A DNA stretch of 36,569 nucleotides from an uncultured Oscillospiraceae bacterium (GTDB taxonomy: Bacteria > Bacillota > Clostridia > Oscillospirales > Oscillospiraceae), in NCBI GenBank assembly GCA_947631865.1, contig CANRNF010000024.1:1-36569 (forward strand), read 5' to 3'. The notes beneath the pieces were generated by a model, which worked only from the letters and a program-made list of their open reading frames with translations, was not told the origin of the DNA and ran no database searches. Positions 14,816 to 23,088 of the stretch are shown here, one piece after another (position 1 is the first letter of the stretch; the number at the start of each line of letters is the position of its first letter). Position numbers and translations under genes: made by a program.

Positions 14816-16222
14816 TTACTTGCCGCAGATGTCCGCGATGGCCTGGGCGAATATCTTGGCCGCGGTCACCAGGTCCTCCACCTTGATGCGCTCGTTGGCC
14901 CCGTGCATACGCACATCCTCCCCGGGCATCACCACGCCGAAGGCCACGCCCCCCGGCACGTCATGGACATAGGTACCGCCGCCCATGGAGTAGCAGCCGC
15001 CCTGATGGCCGGAATAGGCCTCGTAGCTGGCGTTCAGGGTCTTGATGAAGTCCCCCTCCGCCGGGGTATAGTGGGGCGGGATCATCTTTCCCTCCGTCTC
15101 AAAGCCCGCCGCGCCCATGGTCCTGTCCGCCACCGCCTTGCAGTTGGCCTCGTTGGCACACACCGGCACCCGGCAGTCGCACAGGCCCGCGAGCTCCGTT
15201 CCGGTGAAGTCGATCTGGGTGAAGGAGCAGGTGAGCTTGCCCGTCACGCCGTCCTCCTGGGCGATGCCCAGGGCCTTGCCATAATAGTCCCCGTGGGGCA
15301 GCAGCTTGTTGAGTATATGCAGGGCCTCGGTGCTCCCACATTCAGCCAGTGGCAGACCGCACAGCACTTTGATGAGGGCTGTGTTGGCGTTGTTGCCGGT
15401 CTCCGGCTCCGCCGCGTGGCATCCCTTAGCCACTACCGTGAGCTTCACGCCGCCATTGACCTTCTCCGCCTGGACAGACGCGCCGATCTCCTCCGCCAGC
15501 GGCGCGGCGGCCGCCAGCAGGGCGTCCTTCTCCATCCCCGCCATCACGGCATACGCCTGGCCGGGCACCACGTTCACCCGGAAGCCGCCGTGCAGCTTCG
15601 CCACCCGGGGCAGGGCCGTCTCTGAGCCCCAGGACTTTTGGAACCGCAGCCGGTAAAAGCCCTTCTCCGCGTTGCACACGGGGAACTGGGAGTCCGGGGT
15701 GAAGGTGTGGGGCGCGGGCTTCACTTTGCCGTAGTAATAGGCCACGTCGCTGGAGCCGTTCTCCTCGTCAGTCCCCAGAATGAGGCGGCACCGGCCGTTC
15801 ACCGGCAGGCCCAGCTCCTTCACGCACCGCATGGCGTACAGCGCGGCGATGGCGCCGCCCTTGTCGTCCGCCACGCCCCGGCCGTAGATATAGCCGTCCG
15901 GCTCCACCACCGGCTCAAAGGGGTCCGTGTCCCAGCCGTCGCCGGGGCCCACCACGTCCAGATGGGCCAGCACATCCAGCAGGGGCGCCTCCGGCCCCAT
16001 GTCCGCGGTCATCACCCGGTCGCCCTGGTTGGCCACAGCAAAGCCATAGCCCTGGCACATGGCCATAGCCGTCTCCATGGCCTTTTTAGGGCCGGGCCCA
16101 TAGGGCGCGCCCTCAACAGCCTCGCCGGACACGCTGTCCACCCGGCAGACGGTCTTCAAGTCCTCCAAAAGCTCGTCCCGGTGGCTGTCCATCCAGGAGA
16201 CGATGCGTTCATCTTTTTTCAT
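14816..16222 (-). CDS. M20-family dipeptidase, PepV/Sapep type
   Basis: This 468-residue zinc peptidase probably cleaves dipeptides in the cytoplasm. It shows [13 protein letters not shown] (metal-binding His and catalytic Asp), [11 protein letters not shown] (bridging Asp), [10 protein letters not shown] (catalytic Glu and a ligand Glu), [18 protein letters not shown] in the lid domain and [10 protein letters not shown] near the C-terminus. The order and the long lid insertion fit PepV and not the shorter carboxypeptidases of M20. The ATG at 16222 is preceded by AAGGAG; an upstream in-frame extension has no such site. It is divergent from the ferredoxin-nitroreductase gene. Confidence 0.92.
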   Translation of the reverse strand: MKKDERIVSWMDSHRDELLEDLKTVCRVDSVSGEAVEGAPYGPGPKKAMETAMAMCQGYGFAVANQGDRVMTADMGPEAPLLDVLAHLDVVGPGDGWDTDPFEPVVEPDGYIYGRGVADDKGGAIAALYAMRCVKELGLPVNGRCRLILGTDEENGSSDVAYYYGKVKPAPHTFTPDSQFPVCNAEKGFYRLRFQKSWGSETALPRVAKLHGGFRVNVVPGQAYAVMAGMEKDALLAAAAPLAEEIGASVQAEKVNGGVKLTVVAKGCHAAEPETGNNANTALIKVLCGLPLAECGSTEALHILNKLLPHGDYYGKALGIAQEDGVTGKLTCSFTQIDFTGTELAGLCDCRVPVCANEANCKAVADRTMGAAGFETEGKMIPPHYTPAEGDFIKTLNASYEAYSGHQGGCYSMGGGTYVHDVPGGVAFGVVMPGEDVRMHGANERIKVEDLVTAAKIFAQAIADICGK

Positions 16223-16275
16223 AGCCGCTCCTTTCCGCCCGCAGGCGGTTTTCATCGGCCCTATTGTAGCATCCA

Positions 16276-16304
16276 TTGCAAATAAAATCCAGCTTTGCTA
16301 TAAT
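16276..16304 (+). promoter_or_regulatory. Promoter of the ferredoxin-nitroreductase gene
   Basis: TTGCAA (16276-16281) and TATAAT (16299-16304) are 17 bp apart, and the -10 is extended by TGC immediately upstream. The start codon is about 31 nt downstream. Confidence 0.75.
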
Positions 16305-16334
16305 TTCTTTATTCCTTTCTCTGAGGTGGTCGAA

Positions 16335-17090
16335 ATGGTTAACATAACATTCAACTCCTCCCGGTGTGTCAAGTGCGGCAAGTGTGTCAATCTCTGCCCC
16401 ACAAAGCACCTGGTGATGACGGACGCGGGGCCCGAGGCGAGGCCCGGCTCCTGCATGGGGTGCCTGCAGTGCGCCGCCGCCTGCCCCCAGGACGCGGTGC
16501 TGGAAAGCGGCCGTTCTGCCACGGTGCCCGCGCCCTTCGACACGGTGGAGGAGCTGGTCATGGGCCGGCGCTCCGTCCGGCGCTACAAGCCCGACGCCCC
16601 CGATAAGCGCACCCTCCAGTGGGCCCTGGACCGGGCGGCCTACGCCCCCAGCGGCGGTAACCGGCGGCCCACCCGCTGGGCGGTGGTCCTGGGCGCGGAA
16701 AAGATGCTCGCGGTGAAGGAGGCGGCTCTGGCCTACTGCAAAGAGACCGGCTTTGCCCCGGAGCTTGTCAATTCCATCGAGAAGGGCCGGGACAGCCTGA
16801 CCTGCGGGGCCACGGCCCTGATCGCCGGCTTTGAGCCGGAGGGGTCCCTCAACCACGGCACGGACACGGTCATCGCTCTCACCACGGCGGAACTGCTGCT
16901 CGTAAGCCGCGGCCTCGGCACCTGCTGGGGCGGCTGGATGCGCCGGCTGGCGGACCGGGCTCCCGCCCTGCGGGAACTGCTGGGCGTGCCGGAGGGATGG
17001 CATGTGTGCGGCTGCCTTCTGGCGGGCAAACCCAGCATGGAGTATCCCAATATCCCCGCCCGCCCCGGGGCGGATATACACTGGGCATGA
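16335..17090 (+). CDS. Ferredoxin domain-nitroreductase fusion
   Basis: The 251-residue protein begins with a 2[4Fe-4S] ferredoxin domain: cysteines C11, C14, C17, C21 and C40, C43, C46, C50, each group ending in CP. From about residue 75 it continues as an FMN-dependent nitroreductase: GRRSVRRYKPD, APSGGNRRPTRWAVV, then helices with TTAELLLVSRGLGTCWGGW and a C-terminal GVPEGWHVCGCLLAGKP segment. It would pass electrons from the Fe-S clusters to flavin to reduce an unknown small molecule. The ATG at 16335 follows GAGGTGG. This fused type is common in anaerobic Clostridia; the substrate is unknown. A clear terminator follows, so it is a single-gene unit. Confidence 0.93.
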   Translation: MVNITFNSSRCVKCGKCVNLCPTKHLVMTDAGPEARPGSCMGCLQCAAACPQDAVLESGRSATVPAPFDTVEELVMGRRSVRRYKPDAPDKRTLQWALDRAAYAPSGGNRRPTRWAVVLGAEKMLAVKEAALAYCKETGFAPELVNSIEKGRDSLTCGATALIAGFEPEGSLNHGTDTVIALTTAELLLVSRGLGTCWGGWMRRLADRAPALRELLGVPEGWHVCGCLLAGKPSMEYPNIPARPGADIHWA

Positions 17091-17094
17091 GATG

Positions 17095-17132
17095 AAAAAA
17101 GCCCCGCAAAGCATCAGCTTTGCGGGGCTTTT
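17095..17132. terminator. Bidirectional terminator
   Basis: GCCCCGCAAAGC (17101-17112) and GCTTTGCGGGGC (17117-17128) form a perfect 12-bp stem with a 4-nt loop. It is flanked by six A on the left and four T on the right, so it can act on both the nitroreductase and the convergent SLH-transglutaminase transcript. Confidence 0.92.
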
Positions 17133-17142
17133 CATTGCGTTG

Positions 17143-19371
17143 TCATTCCGTCACTTCATCCGTTGACACGTCCGCGTTTCCGGTCTCTGTCTCTCCGCCG
17201 CCGCTCGGCTCCTCCGGCTCAAAGGGCGGTTCCGTAGGCGCCGGGGGTTCCGTGGGCGCGGGGGGCTCGGTAGGCGCGGGCTCCTCCGTGGCAACCGGCT
17301 CCTCCGTGGCAACCGGCTCCGTAGGTGCCGGCTCGTCCGTGTTCACGGGCGGCTGGTCGGTGTTCACCGGGGGCTGGTCCGTATTCACCGGCGGCTGGGA
17401 GTAGTCCGGCGGGATGGGAGACGCCTCGGGGGGCAGAGTTTCCTCAGGAGGCAGTGTCTCCGCGGGCGGGGCATCCAGCAGGACGGTGTTGGTATAGGTA
17501 TTGCCCTCGTAGGTGGCGGACACCAGATACCCGGTCAGGGTGCCGGCCTCGTCGTACTGCTCCGTCCACACGGTGTCCATGGGCATGAGCTCGCCGTCGA
17601 TCTCGATGAAGGCCTGGCCGCCGGGTTCCGCGGGCCAGATGATGGTGGGAAGCAGCTCCTCCTCGTCGTTGGGCGGAACGATGTATGTATCGCCCGGGAA
17701 GATGTACAGCACGTTCGCGTGGCCGCGAAGCTGCTTGAACATGTCCATGATCCCGTAGGATACGCCCGTGTAGTAGTGGTTGCGGTAGGCCCAGTCCAGC
17801 TCGGTGTCGTAGATATACTCGTTGCCGTACTCGTCGTCGATCATGACCCAGGCGTGCAGGTTGTTGCGGGTGCCCACGCCGCCGCAGATGGGATAGGCCT
17901 GGAAGCCCAGCCGCCGGGCCAGGTGGAGGAACGCCCCCGCGAAGTAGTAGCAGGTGCCCCGCTTCTCCTGGAACATGCTTTTGGCGGCGGTAACGGTCCA
18001 GCGGGTGCTGCCCCGGGCCCAGCCGCTGTTGAAGTGGGACCCATACCGGTAGCCGCCAAAGACGATGATGTTATAGGCTTCCCGGAGCTTCGCCTCGCTC
18101 AGGAGGTTCGCGGTATCGCCCTGGATGATGGGGTTCATGATGGCATTGACGTAGCCGTCCAGCTCCGTGTCGCCGGAGGTGTACCGGCCGTTGGAGCCGA
18201 AATGGAGATACCCCAGGTCATAGTCGGTGGCAAAGGGCCCGTCCGCCCGCTCCACGTAGAACATGGACCCGTCCAGTTCCCGGAGCCCCGGCTGGAACCG
18301 CTGGAAGAAGAAACCGTCCTCCGGCGCGTAGTAGAGCCCGTCCGTGGGCAGTCCGTCCTGGACGGTGTGGAAGCCCTTCTGGTAGGCGTCCAGGGTCATG
18401 GTCTGGGGGTTCACGTGGCCCATCTGGTCGCCGATGAACACCACGCCCGGCTGCAGGTCGCCCAGTTCGCCCATGACGTAGGACAAAATCTCGTTGCGGT
18501 AGGCCGCGTCGATGATATAGTAGTAGGCCCAGTGGCTGCGGGGCACGTCCGTATAGGGGGACTCGCCGCAGGCCAGGTCGATGGCGGAGTTGTTGGGGGT
18601 CCGGCCGCACACGCGGCTTATAAGGGCCACTGTCTCGGCCCTGGTGGCGGGATAGTCGGGATAGAACTGGCCGTCGCCCTGGCCCTTGGCCCAGCCCTCG
18701 GTGACGGCGGCGGCGATGGAGCCCAGGGCCCAGTAGTCCTGCTCCACGTCGGGGAAGGACATGGCCGCGATCTCGCTCACGCCCGTGAGCCGGCACAGCG
18801 TGGTCAGAAGCTCGCCCCGGGTGATCTCTTCGTCCGGGCGGAAGGTGCCGTCTCCGTAGCCGAATATGACCTGCAGGGCGTAGAGCCGCTGGACGCTGTC
18901 GTAGCAGGGGCTGCCCGCCGGCACGTCGGTGAACACGGCCTCTGCCGGGACGTCGATGGTCTGGGCGGGGTCCAGAAGCGCGTTGATCATCTGCACGGCC
19001 TCGCTCCGGGTCACGTGGGCGTCCGGCAGGAACATGTCGCCCTGGATGGTGAGGTACTGGTTGTGGCCGGCCCGCAGCGCCGCGGTGCCCCGGGCGAAAT
19101 AAGCCGTGTGCCCCGTCACGGGGATGGCGGCGGGATTCACTACCGCGCCGGACTCATTGCGCCAGCTGATGCCCTGGGGCACGTTCACGGGGCAGTTCCC
19201 CTCCGTCACATACTCCTGGCCCAGGACCTGTTCGCCCTGGTAATAGGTGACGGTGAACTCCCCCGGCTTGACCTCGGCGTTCCCGGTGCTCCTGCTGCGG
19301 ATGACGCAGGAGGCCAGCACGCACATGAATATGCTGACGATAGAAAGGATGACGGCGATGTTACGCTTCAT
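17143..19371 (-). CDS. Lipoprotein with S-layer homology repeats and a transglutaminase-like domain
   Basis: The 742-residue protein has a signal peptide ending in a lipobox (LASC, C22). A short beta-rich segment (about 38-90) is followed by three S-layer homology repeats (about 100-245) with TDV...GYGDGTFRPDEEITRGE and PDV...GQGDGQFYPDYPATRAE, and a partial fourth near 261-286. A transglutaminase-like domain (about 400-560) has an apparent triad of C474 (GTCYYF), H506 (LHAWVM) and D522 (YDTELD). The C-terminal 100 residues are Pro/Thr/Glu repeats. It should be at the cell surface; SLH repeats usually bind wall polymer. The activity could be proteolysis or crosslinking. The start at 19371 precedes the signal peptide directly. 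Confidence 0.88.
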   Translation of the reverse strand: MKRNIAVILSIVSIFMCVLASCVIRSRSTGNAEVKPGEFTVTYYQGEQVLGQEYVTEGNCPVNVPQGISWRNESGAVVNPAAIPVTGHTAYFARGTAALRAGHNQYLTIQGDMFLPDAHVTRSEAVQMINALLDPAQTIDVPAEAVFTDVPAGSPCYDSVQRLYALQVIFGYGDGTFRPDEEITRGELLTTLCRLTGVSEIAAMSFPDVEQDYWALGSIAAAVTEGWAKGQGDGQFYPDYPATRAETVALISRVCGRTPNNSAIDLACGESPYTDVPRSHWAYYYIIDAAYRNEILSYVMGELGDLQPGVVFIGDQMGHVNPQTMTLDAYQKGFHTVQDGLPTDGLYYAPEDGFFFQRFQPGLRELDGSMFYVERADGPFATDYDLGYLHFGSNGRYTSGDTELDGYVNAIMNPIIQGDTANLLSEAKLREAYNIIVFGGYRYGSHFNSGWARGSTRWTVTAAKSMFQEKRGTCYYFAGAFLHLARRLGFQAYPICGGVGTRNNLHAWVMIDDEYGNEYIYDTELDWAYRNHYYTGVSYGIMDMFKQLRGHANVLYIFPGDTYIVPPNDEEELLPTIIWPAEPGGQAFIEIDGELMPMDTVWTEQYDEAGTLTGYLVSATYEGNTYTNTVLLDAPPAETLPPEETLPPEASPIPPDYSQPPVNTDQPPVNTDQPPVNTDEPAPTEPVATEEPVATEEPAPTEPPAPTEPPAPTEPPFEPEEPSGGGETETGNADVSTDEVTE
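17220..17400 (-). repeat. Tandem repeats encoding a Pro/Thr/Glu-rich surface tail
   Basis: Three near-identical 21-bp units (about 17337-17399) encode PVNTDQP-type heptads, two 18-bp units encode VATEEP and three 18-bp units encode PAPTEP. Copy number in such arrays often varies between strains. The tail probably acts as a flexible wall-spanning or spacer region. Confidence 0.8.
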
Positions 19372-19433
19372 AACTGTATCCTCTGTATTCCGGTGAAACC
19401 GCATAGTGCGGATATATAGTAGACGAATTTTAT

Positions 19434-19549
19434 ATAGTATACCACGACTTGACCGATTACGCCATAGCCAATTCGCGATATTCCCGCATTTTTCGGGGTG
19501 GAAAAGCCCTGTTTTTTCTTTGCATCCCGGGAAGAATGTGGTATACTAT
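19434..19549. promoter_or_regulatory. Divergent promoter region with an inverted 12-bp extended -10 sequence
   Basis: The same 12-mer, GTGGTATACTAT, occurs on the minus strand (19434-19445) facing the SLH gene and on the plus strand (19538-19549) facing the CobW-like gene. Each contains a TGG-extended -10 TATACT. The plus copy has TTTGCA 17 bp upstream as a weak -35; the minus copy has none. The 258 bp between the genes otherwise hold no ORF or RNA that I recognise. Confidence 0.55.
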
Positions 19550-19630
19550 TCTATTGGGAATATCATACCGCGTTTTCCCTCTTGATATGTTAACGATTTC
19601 TTAGGATTCTATACCAGAAAGGCGATACAC

Positions 19631-20770
19631 ATGACAAGGATAGACATTTTTTCCGGTTTTCTCGGCGCCGGCAAGACCACGCTCATCAAAAAGCTCCTGA
19701 AGGACGGCTACGCCGGGGAGAAGCTGGTGCTCATCGAGAACGAGTTCGGCGAGATCGGCATCGACGGCGGCTTTCTGAAGGACGCGGGCATCGTGGTGAA
19801 CGAGCTGGAGTCCGGCTGCATCTGCTGCAGCCTCACCGGCGACTTCCGTAAGGCCCTTAAAATGGTGGCCGAGCAGTACGCGCCCGACCGCATCCTCATC
19901 GAGCCCTCCGGCGTGGGCAAGCTGTCCGAGATCGTGGCGGCGGTCCAGGACGCGGGCGATGAGTTCGTCCTGGGCGGGCTCACCACCGTGGTGGACGCCT
20001 CCAAGGCCAGGATGTACATGAAGAACTTCGGCGAGTTCTTCAATAACCAGGTCCAGTCCGCCAACTGCATCGTCCTCTCCCGCACGGGCAATATGTCCCC
20101 GGAGAAGGTCGCCCAGGCGGAGGAGCTGCTGCGCCAGGCCAACCCCGAGGCGGTCATCGTATCCACCGACTGGGACCAGCTCACCGGCCGCCAGATCCTG
20201 GACGCCACGGAGAAGAAGAACTCCATCTCCGCGGAGCTGGCCGCCCTGCTGGAGGAGCACTACAAGGAAGAGGCCGAAGAGGACGATGATGACGATGAGG
20301 AGTGCGAGTGCCACCACCATCATCACCACGATGAAGACGATGACCACGACGAACACGAGCATCACCATCATGACGAGGACGATGACGATGATGACGAGCA
20401 CGAGCACCATCATCACGACCACGACGATGATGACCATGACGGGCATGAGCACCATCACCACCATCATCACCATCACCACCACGGCCATGACGCGGACGAG
20501 GTGTTCCAGAGCTGGGGCGAGGAGACCTCCAAAAAGTACACCGCCGATGAGATCAGCGCGGCCCTGGATAAGCTCTCCGACGAGGCGGCCTACGGCTTCG
20601 TGGTCCGGGCCAAGGGCTATGTGCCCTCCCCCGACGGCGCCTGGGTCCACTTCGACTACACCCCCGGCGAGAAGGACGTGCGCACCGGCCCGGCCAACGT
20701 GGCGGGCAGACTGTGCGTCATCGGCGCCAACCTCAACGAAAACGCTGTGAAGGAGCTGTTCGGGCTGTGA
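19631..20770 (+). CDS. CobW/COG0523-family GTPase with a His/Asp-rich metal-binding tract
   Basis: The 379-residue P-loop GTPase has Walker A GFLGAGKTT (9-17), ENEFGEIGIDG, the family's metal-binding CxCC motif in ESGCICC (C63, C65, C66) and EPSGVG (91-96). The usual NKxD position reads SRTG, a departure from most members. Residues 228-286 hold 32 His, interspersed with Asp and Glu, and then comes the CobW C-terminal domain. Such proteins insert or traffic Zn, Co, Ni or other metals; the tract suggests a store or buffer for a divalent metal, with zinc the leading guess. It overlaps the next gene by GTGA, so the two probably act together. Zur-type control is possible, but I see no clear site. 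Confidence 0.9.
   Translation: MTRIDIFSGFLGAGKTTLIKKLLKDGYAGEKLVLIENEFGEIGIDGGFLKDAGIVVNELESGCICCSLTGDFRKALKMVAEQYAPDRILIEPSGVGKLSEIVAAVQDAGDEFVLGGLTTVVDASKARMYMKNFGEFFNNQVQSANCIVLSRTGNMSPEKVAQAEELLRQANPEAVIVSTDWDQLTGRQILDATEKKNSISAELAALLEEHYKEEAEEDDDDDEECECHHHHHHDEDDDHDEHEHHHHDEDDDDDDEHEHHHHDHDDDDHDGHEHHHHHHHHHHHGHDADEVFQSWGEETSKKYTADEISAALDKLSDEAAYGFVVRAKGYVPSPDGAWVHFDYTPGEKDVRTGPANVAGRLCVIGANLNENAVKELFGL
20305..20492 (+). repeat. Low-complexity CAC/CAT-GAC/GAT codon tract
   Basis: This stretch is made almost only of His (CAC/CAT), Asp (GAC/GAT) and Glu (GAG/GAA) codons, including 11 consecutive His codons. The mixing of synonymous codons suggests it is maintained by selection on the protein and not by simple slippage, though length variation between strains is likely. 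Confidence 0.85.
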
Positions 20771-21711
20771 AGCAGATACCGGTGTATCTCTTCACCGGCT
20801 TTCTGGAGGCCGGGAAGACCAAATTCATCCAGGAGACCCTGGAGGACGAGCGGTTCAACCAGGGGGAGCGGACCCTGCTTTTGCTGTGCGAGGAGGGCGT
20901 GGAGGAATACGACCCCACCCGCTTCGCCGGCTCCAACGTGTTCATCCACCCGGTGGAGAGCGAGGAGGACATCCAGGCGGACGCCCTGGAGGCCGCGCTG
21001 AAGGAATGCAGGGCTGAGCGGGTGCTCATCGAGTACAACGGCATGTGGACGCTGGACAGCCTCTACCAGCGCATGCCGGAGAACTGGGTGGTGGCCCAGG
21101 AATTCATGTTCGCGGACGCCAACACCTTCCTCTCCTACAACGCCAATATGCGCCAGCTGGTGTACGACAAGCTGAAAAGCTGCGAGCTGGTGGTGCTGAA
21201 CCGGTGCCAGCCCACGGTGGACCGGATGGAGGTGCACAAGATCATCCGGGCCGCCAACCGCCGGTGCGACATCGCCTACGAACTGCCCGGCGGCACGGTG
21301 GAGTACGACGAGATCGAGGACCCCCTGCCCTTCGACCTGGAGGCCCCGGTGGTGGAGATCCGCGACGAGGACTACGCGCTCTTTTATGCGGACCTGTCCG
21401 AGGACTTCACCAAGTACGAGGGCAAGACCCTGCGCTACAAGGGGCTCGTGGCGAAGAGCCCGCGCCTGGCGGGGGACAACTTCGTCTTCGGCCGCCAGCT
21501 CATGACCTGCTGCGCCAACGACATCCAGTTCACCGGCCTCATCTGCCGCTGGCCGGACGCCGCCCGCCTCAGCAAGGGCCAGTGGCTGGTGGTCACGGCC
21601 ACGGTGGAGCTGAAGTGGCACAAGGGCTACGGCAAGAAGGGTCCGGTCCTCACGGTCATTGATTTGGAGACCGCCGAGCCCCCCGCCCAGCCGGTGGCCA
21701 CGTTCTACTGA
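20767..21711 (+). CDS. CobW-like P-loop protein with a DUF1980-like C-terminal domain
   Basis: This 314-residue protein begins at a GTG overlapping the stop of the upstream CobW gene (GTGA). Its N-terminal half looks like a divergent COG0523 P-loop domain: GFLEAGKT (11-18) at Walker A, IEYNG where EPSG would be, and VVLNRCQPTVDR near the guanine-specificity site. It lacks the CxCC metal motif. From about residue 200 it resembles DUF1980 (YcgQ C-terminal) proteins: ALFYADLSEDFTKYEGK, then FGRQLMTCCANDIQFTGL with C248-C249, and an OB-like end. In other bacteria DUF1980 proteins pair with a permease (YcgR type); none is visible here. A metal-related role is inferred. Confidence 0.75.
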   Translation: MKQIPVYLFTGFLEAGKTKFIQETLEDERFNQGERTLLLLCEEGVEEYDPTRFAGSNVFIHPVESEEDIQADALEAALKECRAERVLIEYNGMWTLDSLYQRMPENWVVAQEFMFADANTFLSYNANMRQLVYDKLKSCELVVLNRCQPTVDRMEVHKIIRAANRRCDIAYELPGGTVEYDEIEDPLPFDLEAPVVEIRDEDYALFYADLSEDFTKYEGKTLRYKGLVAKSPRLAGDNFVFGRQLMTCCANDIQFTGLICRWPDAARLSKGQWLVVTATVELKWHKGYGKKGPVLTVIDLETAEPPAQPVATFY

Positions 21712-21729
21712 ACCTTTTTGGATATGAAG

Positions 21730-21764
21730 ATCCCCGCCAGGAGACCTGGCGGGGATTTCCCTAT
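21730..21764 (+). terminator. Terminator after the CobW gene pair
   Basis: ATCCCCGCCAGG (21730-21741) and CCTGGCGGGGAT (21745-21756) form a perfect 12-bp stem with a 3-nt loop, followed by TTCCCTATTTT. It separates the pair from the convergent DUF4097 gene. Confidence 0.8.
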
Positions 21765-21774
21765 TTTGTTCGGC

Positions 21775-23088
21775 TTATCCCGGCCGCTTCAGGGCCACGT
21801 CGCCGCTGACGCTGGAGAGGGTATAGCGGGGCACGGGGCCGCCGTCGCCGCCGCCGGGCCAGGAGGCGAAATCGGTCATGTCCGTGTCGCCGCTGACGGA
21901 GCGCAGGTCCGCCTTGAAGGGGCCCATGGCCGGGATGTGGGCCTCCACGTCCCCGCTCTTGGAGCTCAGCGCCATGGCCTGGGGCATGGTCATGCTCTGC
22001 ACATGCACGTCGCCGCTCATGGTCCCTGCCTTCACCCGGGCCACAGAGCCGTCCAGCTCTATATCCCCGCTGGCGGTGGAGACATCCGCCTCGCCGATGG
22101 GACCGTCTATATCCACGTCGCCGCTGGCGGTCTCCACCCGAAGCGAGACAAAATTGCCCCGGGCCTCGATGTCGCCGCTGGCAGTCTTGAACACGGCTTT
22201 GTCGCAGCTGTTCACCCGGCACTCCACGTCGCCGCTGGCGGTGCGAACGGAGAGCTCGCCCACCTCCAGGCCGCCGCCTATGTCCACGTCGCCGCTGGCG
22301 GTGGACAGCGCCACGCTCTCCCACCGCCGGGCCGGGATGGTCAGGGACACCTCCCCCCAGGACATGCCCCGCAGGGAGAAGAACTGATTGCTGGCGGTGG
22401 GCTTTTTCCGCACGGTCAGGGTCCCGTCCGGGGCCGTGAACACGTCCAGCTTTCCCAGGTCCCCCTCTATCCGGACGGGGCCGTCGGACCCGCCGCCCAC
22501 ATATACCGTCACGTCCCCGGGCACGTCCACGGCCAGCCGCAGCACCCCCTCCGAGGGAACGGTGGTGTCCTGCCAGGCCCCACGCCCGGCCTTTTCGCCG
22601 TCATCTACGTTGATGGTGATGGTGGTCCCGTCCTTACCGGCGAGGTCTGTGCCCGTGAGGGTCTTCAGAAGCTCGCCCATCCGGCGCAGGGCGCTCTTGC
22701 CCTCCGCCGCGGCAGAGCGCACCGCGTCGCTCTTCAGGAATTGGTCCGCGATATCCACGGCCTTCTTCCCCGCCTCCACGCCGGCGGCCCCCAGTTCCCC
22801 GGCGGCCTTTACGATCTCGTCCAGGCCGTCCAGCACCTCCGCCCCGGGCAGGGGCTGGTCCGGCTCCAGGCTGTTCAGGTACGCCGTCAGCTCCTCCGCG
22901 TCCCCCAGCTCCTCCAGAGCCCGGGCGAAGGCCTCCCCTTCGCCCATACCGCCGGAGGTCATGTCGTTAAAGCGGCCCACCAGGTTCTCGGCCAGCTCCT
23001 CGATCATATCGGCCTTCGCGTCGCTCTCCGGGGCGCCGGAGAGACGGGTCGCGATCTCGTTGGCGAATCTCCGTTTGATGTCCTCCAT
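21775..23088 (-). CDS. DUF1700/DUF4097 protein: helical N-terminus and SGDV-repeat beta solenoid
   Basis: The 437-residue protein has an N-terminal helical region (about 1-100, with MIEELAENLVGRF and EALEELGDAEEL-type helices) like DUF1700 proteins encoded next to PadR regulators. From about residue 150 a DUF4097-type beta-strand repeat follows: nine units of roughly 20-22 residues each with an SGDV, SGDI or SGDT turn. DUF4097 (LiaG-like) proteins are associated with envelope stress. No signal peptide or membrane helix is obvious. It is translationally coupled to padR (ATGA), so it is probably PadR-controlled. The start at 23088 has GGAGG 7 nt upstream. Confidence 0.85.
   Translation of the reverse strand: MEDIKRRFANEIATRLSGAPESDAKADMIEELAENLVGRFNDMTSGGMGEGEAFARALEELGDAEELTAYLNSLEPDQPLPGAEVLDGLDEIVKAAGELGAAGVEAGKKAVDIADQFLKSDAVRSAAAEGKSALRRMGELLKTLTGTDLAGKDGTTITINVDDGEKAGRGAWQDTTVPSEGVLRLAVDVPGDVTVYVGGGSDGPVRIEGDLGKLDVFTAPDGTLTVRKKPTASNQFFSLRGMSWGEVSLTIPARRWESVALSTASGDVDIGGGLEVGELSVRTASGDVECRVNSCDKAVFKTASGDIEARGNFVSLRVETASGDVDIDGPIGEADVSTASGDIELDGSVARVKAGTMSGDVHVQSMTMPQAMALSSKSGDVEAHIPAMGPFKADLRSVSGDTDMTDFASWPGGGDGGPVPRYTLSSVSGDVALKRPG

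Noticed and set aside
17719..19419. A 566-codon plus-strand frame opposite the SLH/transglutaminase gene
   Set aside because: It is a GC-rich antisense shadow, rich in Gly, His and Val, with no domain, while the minus strand encodes recognisable domains.
20767..21711. Assignment of the second CobW-like gene as an ordinary COG0523 GTPase
   Set aside because: It lacks the CxCC motif and has a different C-terminal half, so only a relation to the P-loop domain is supported.
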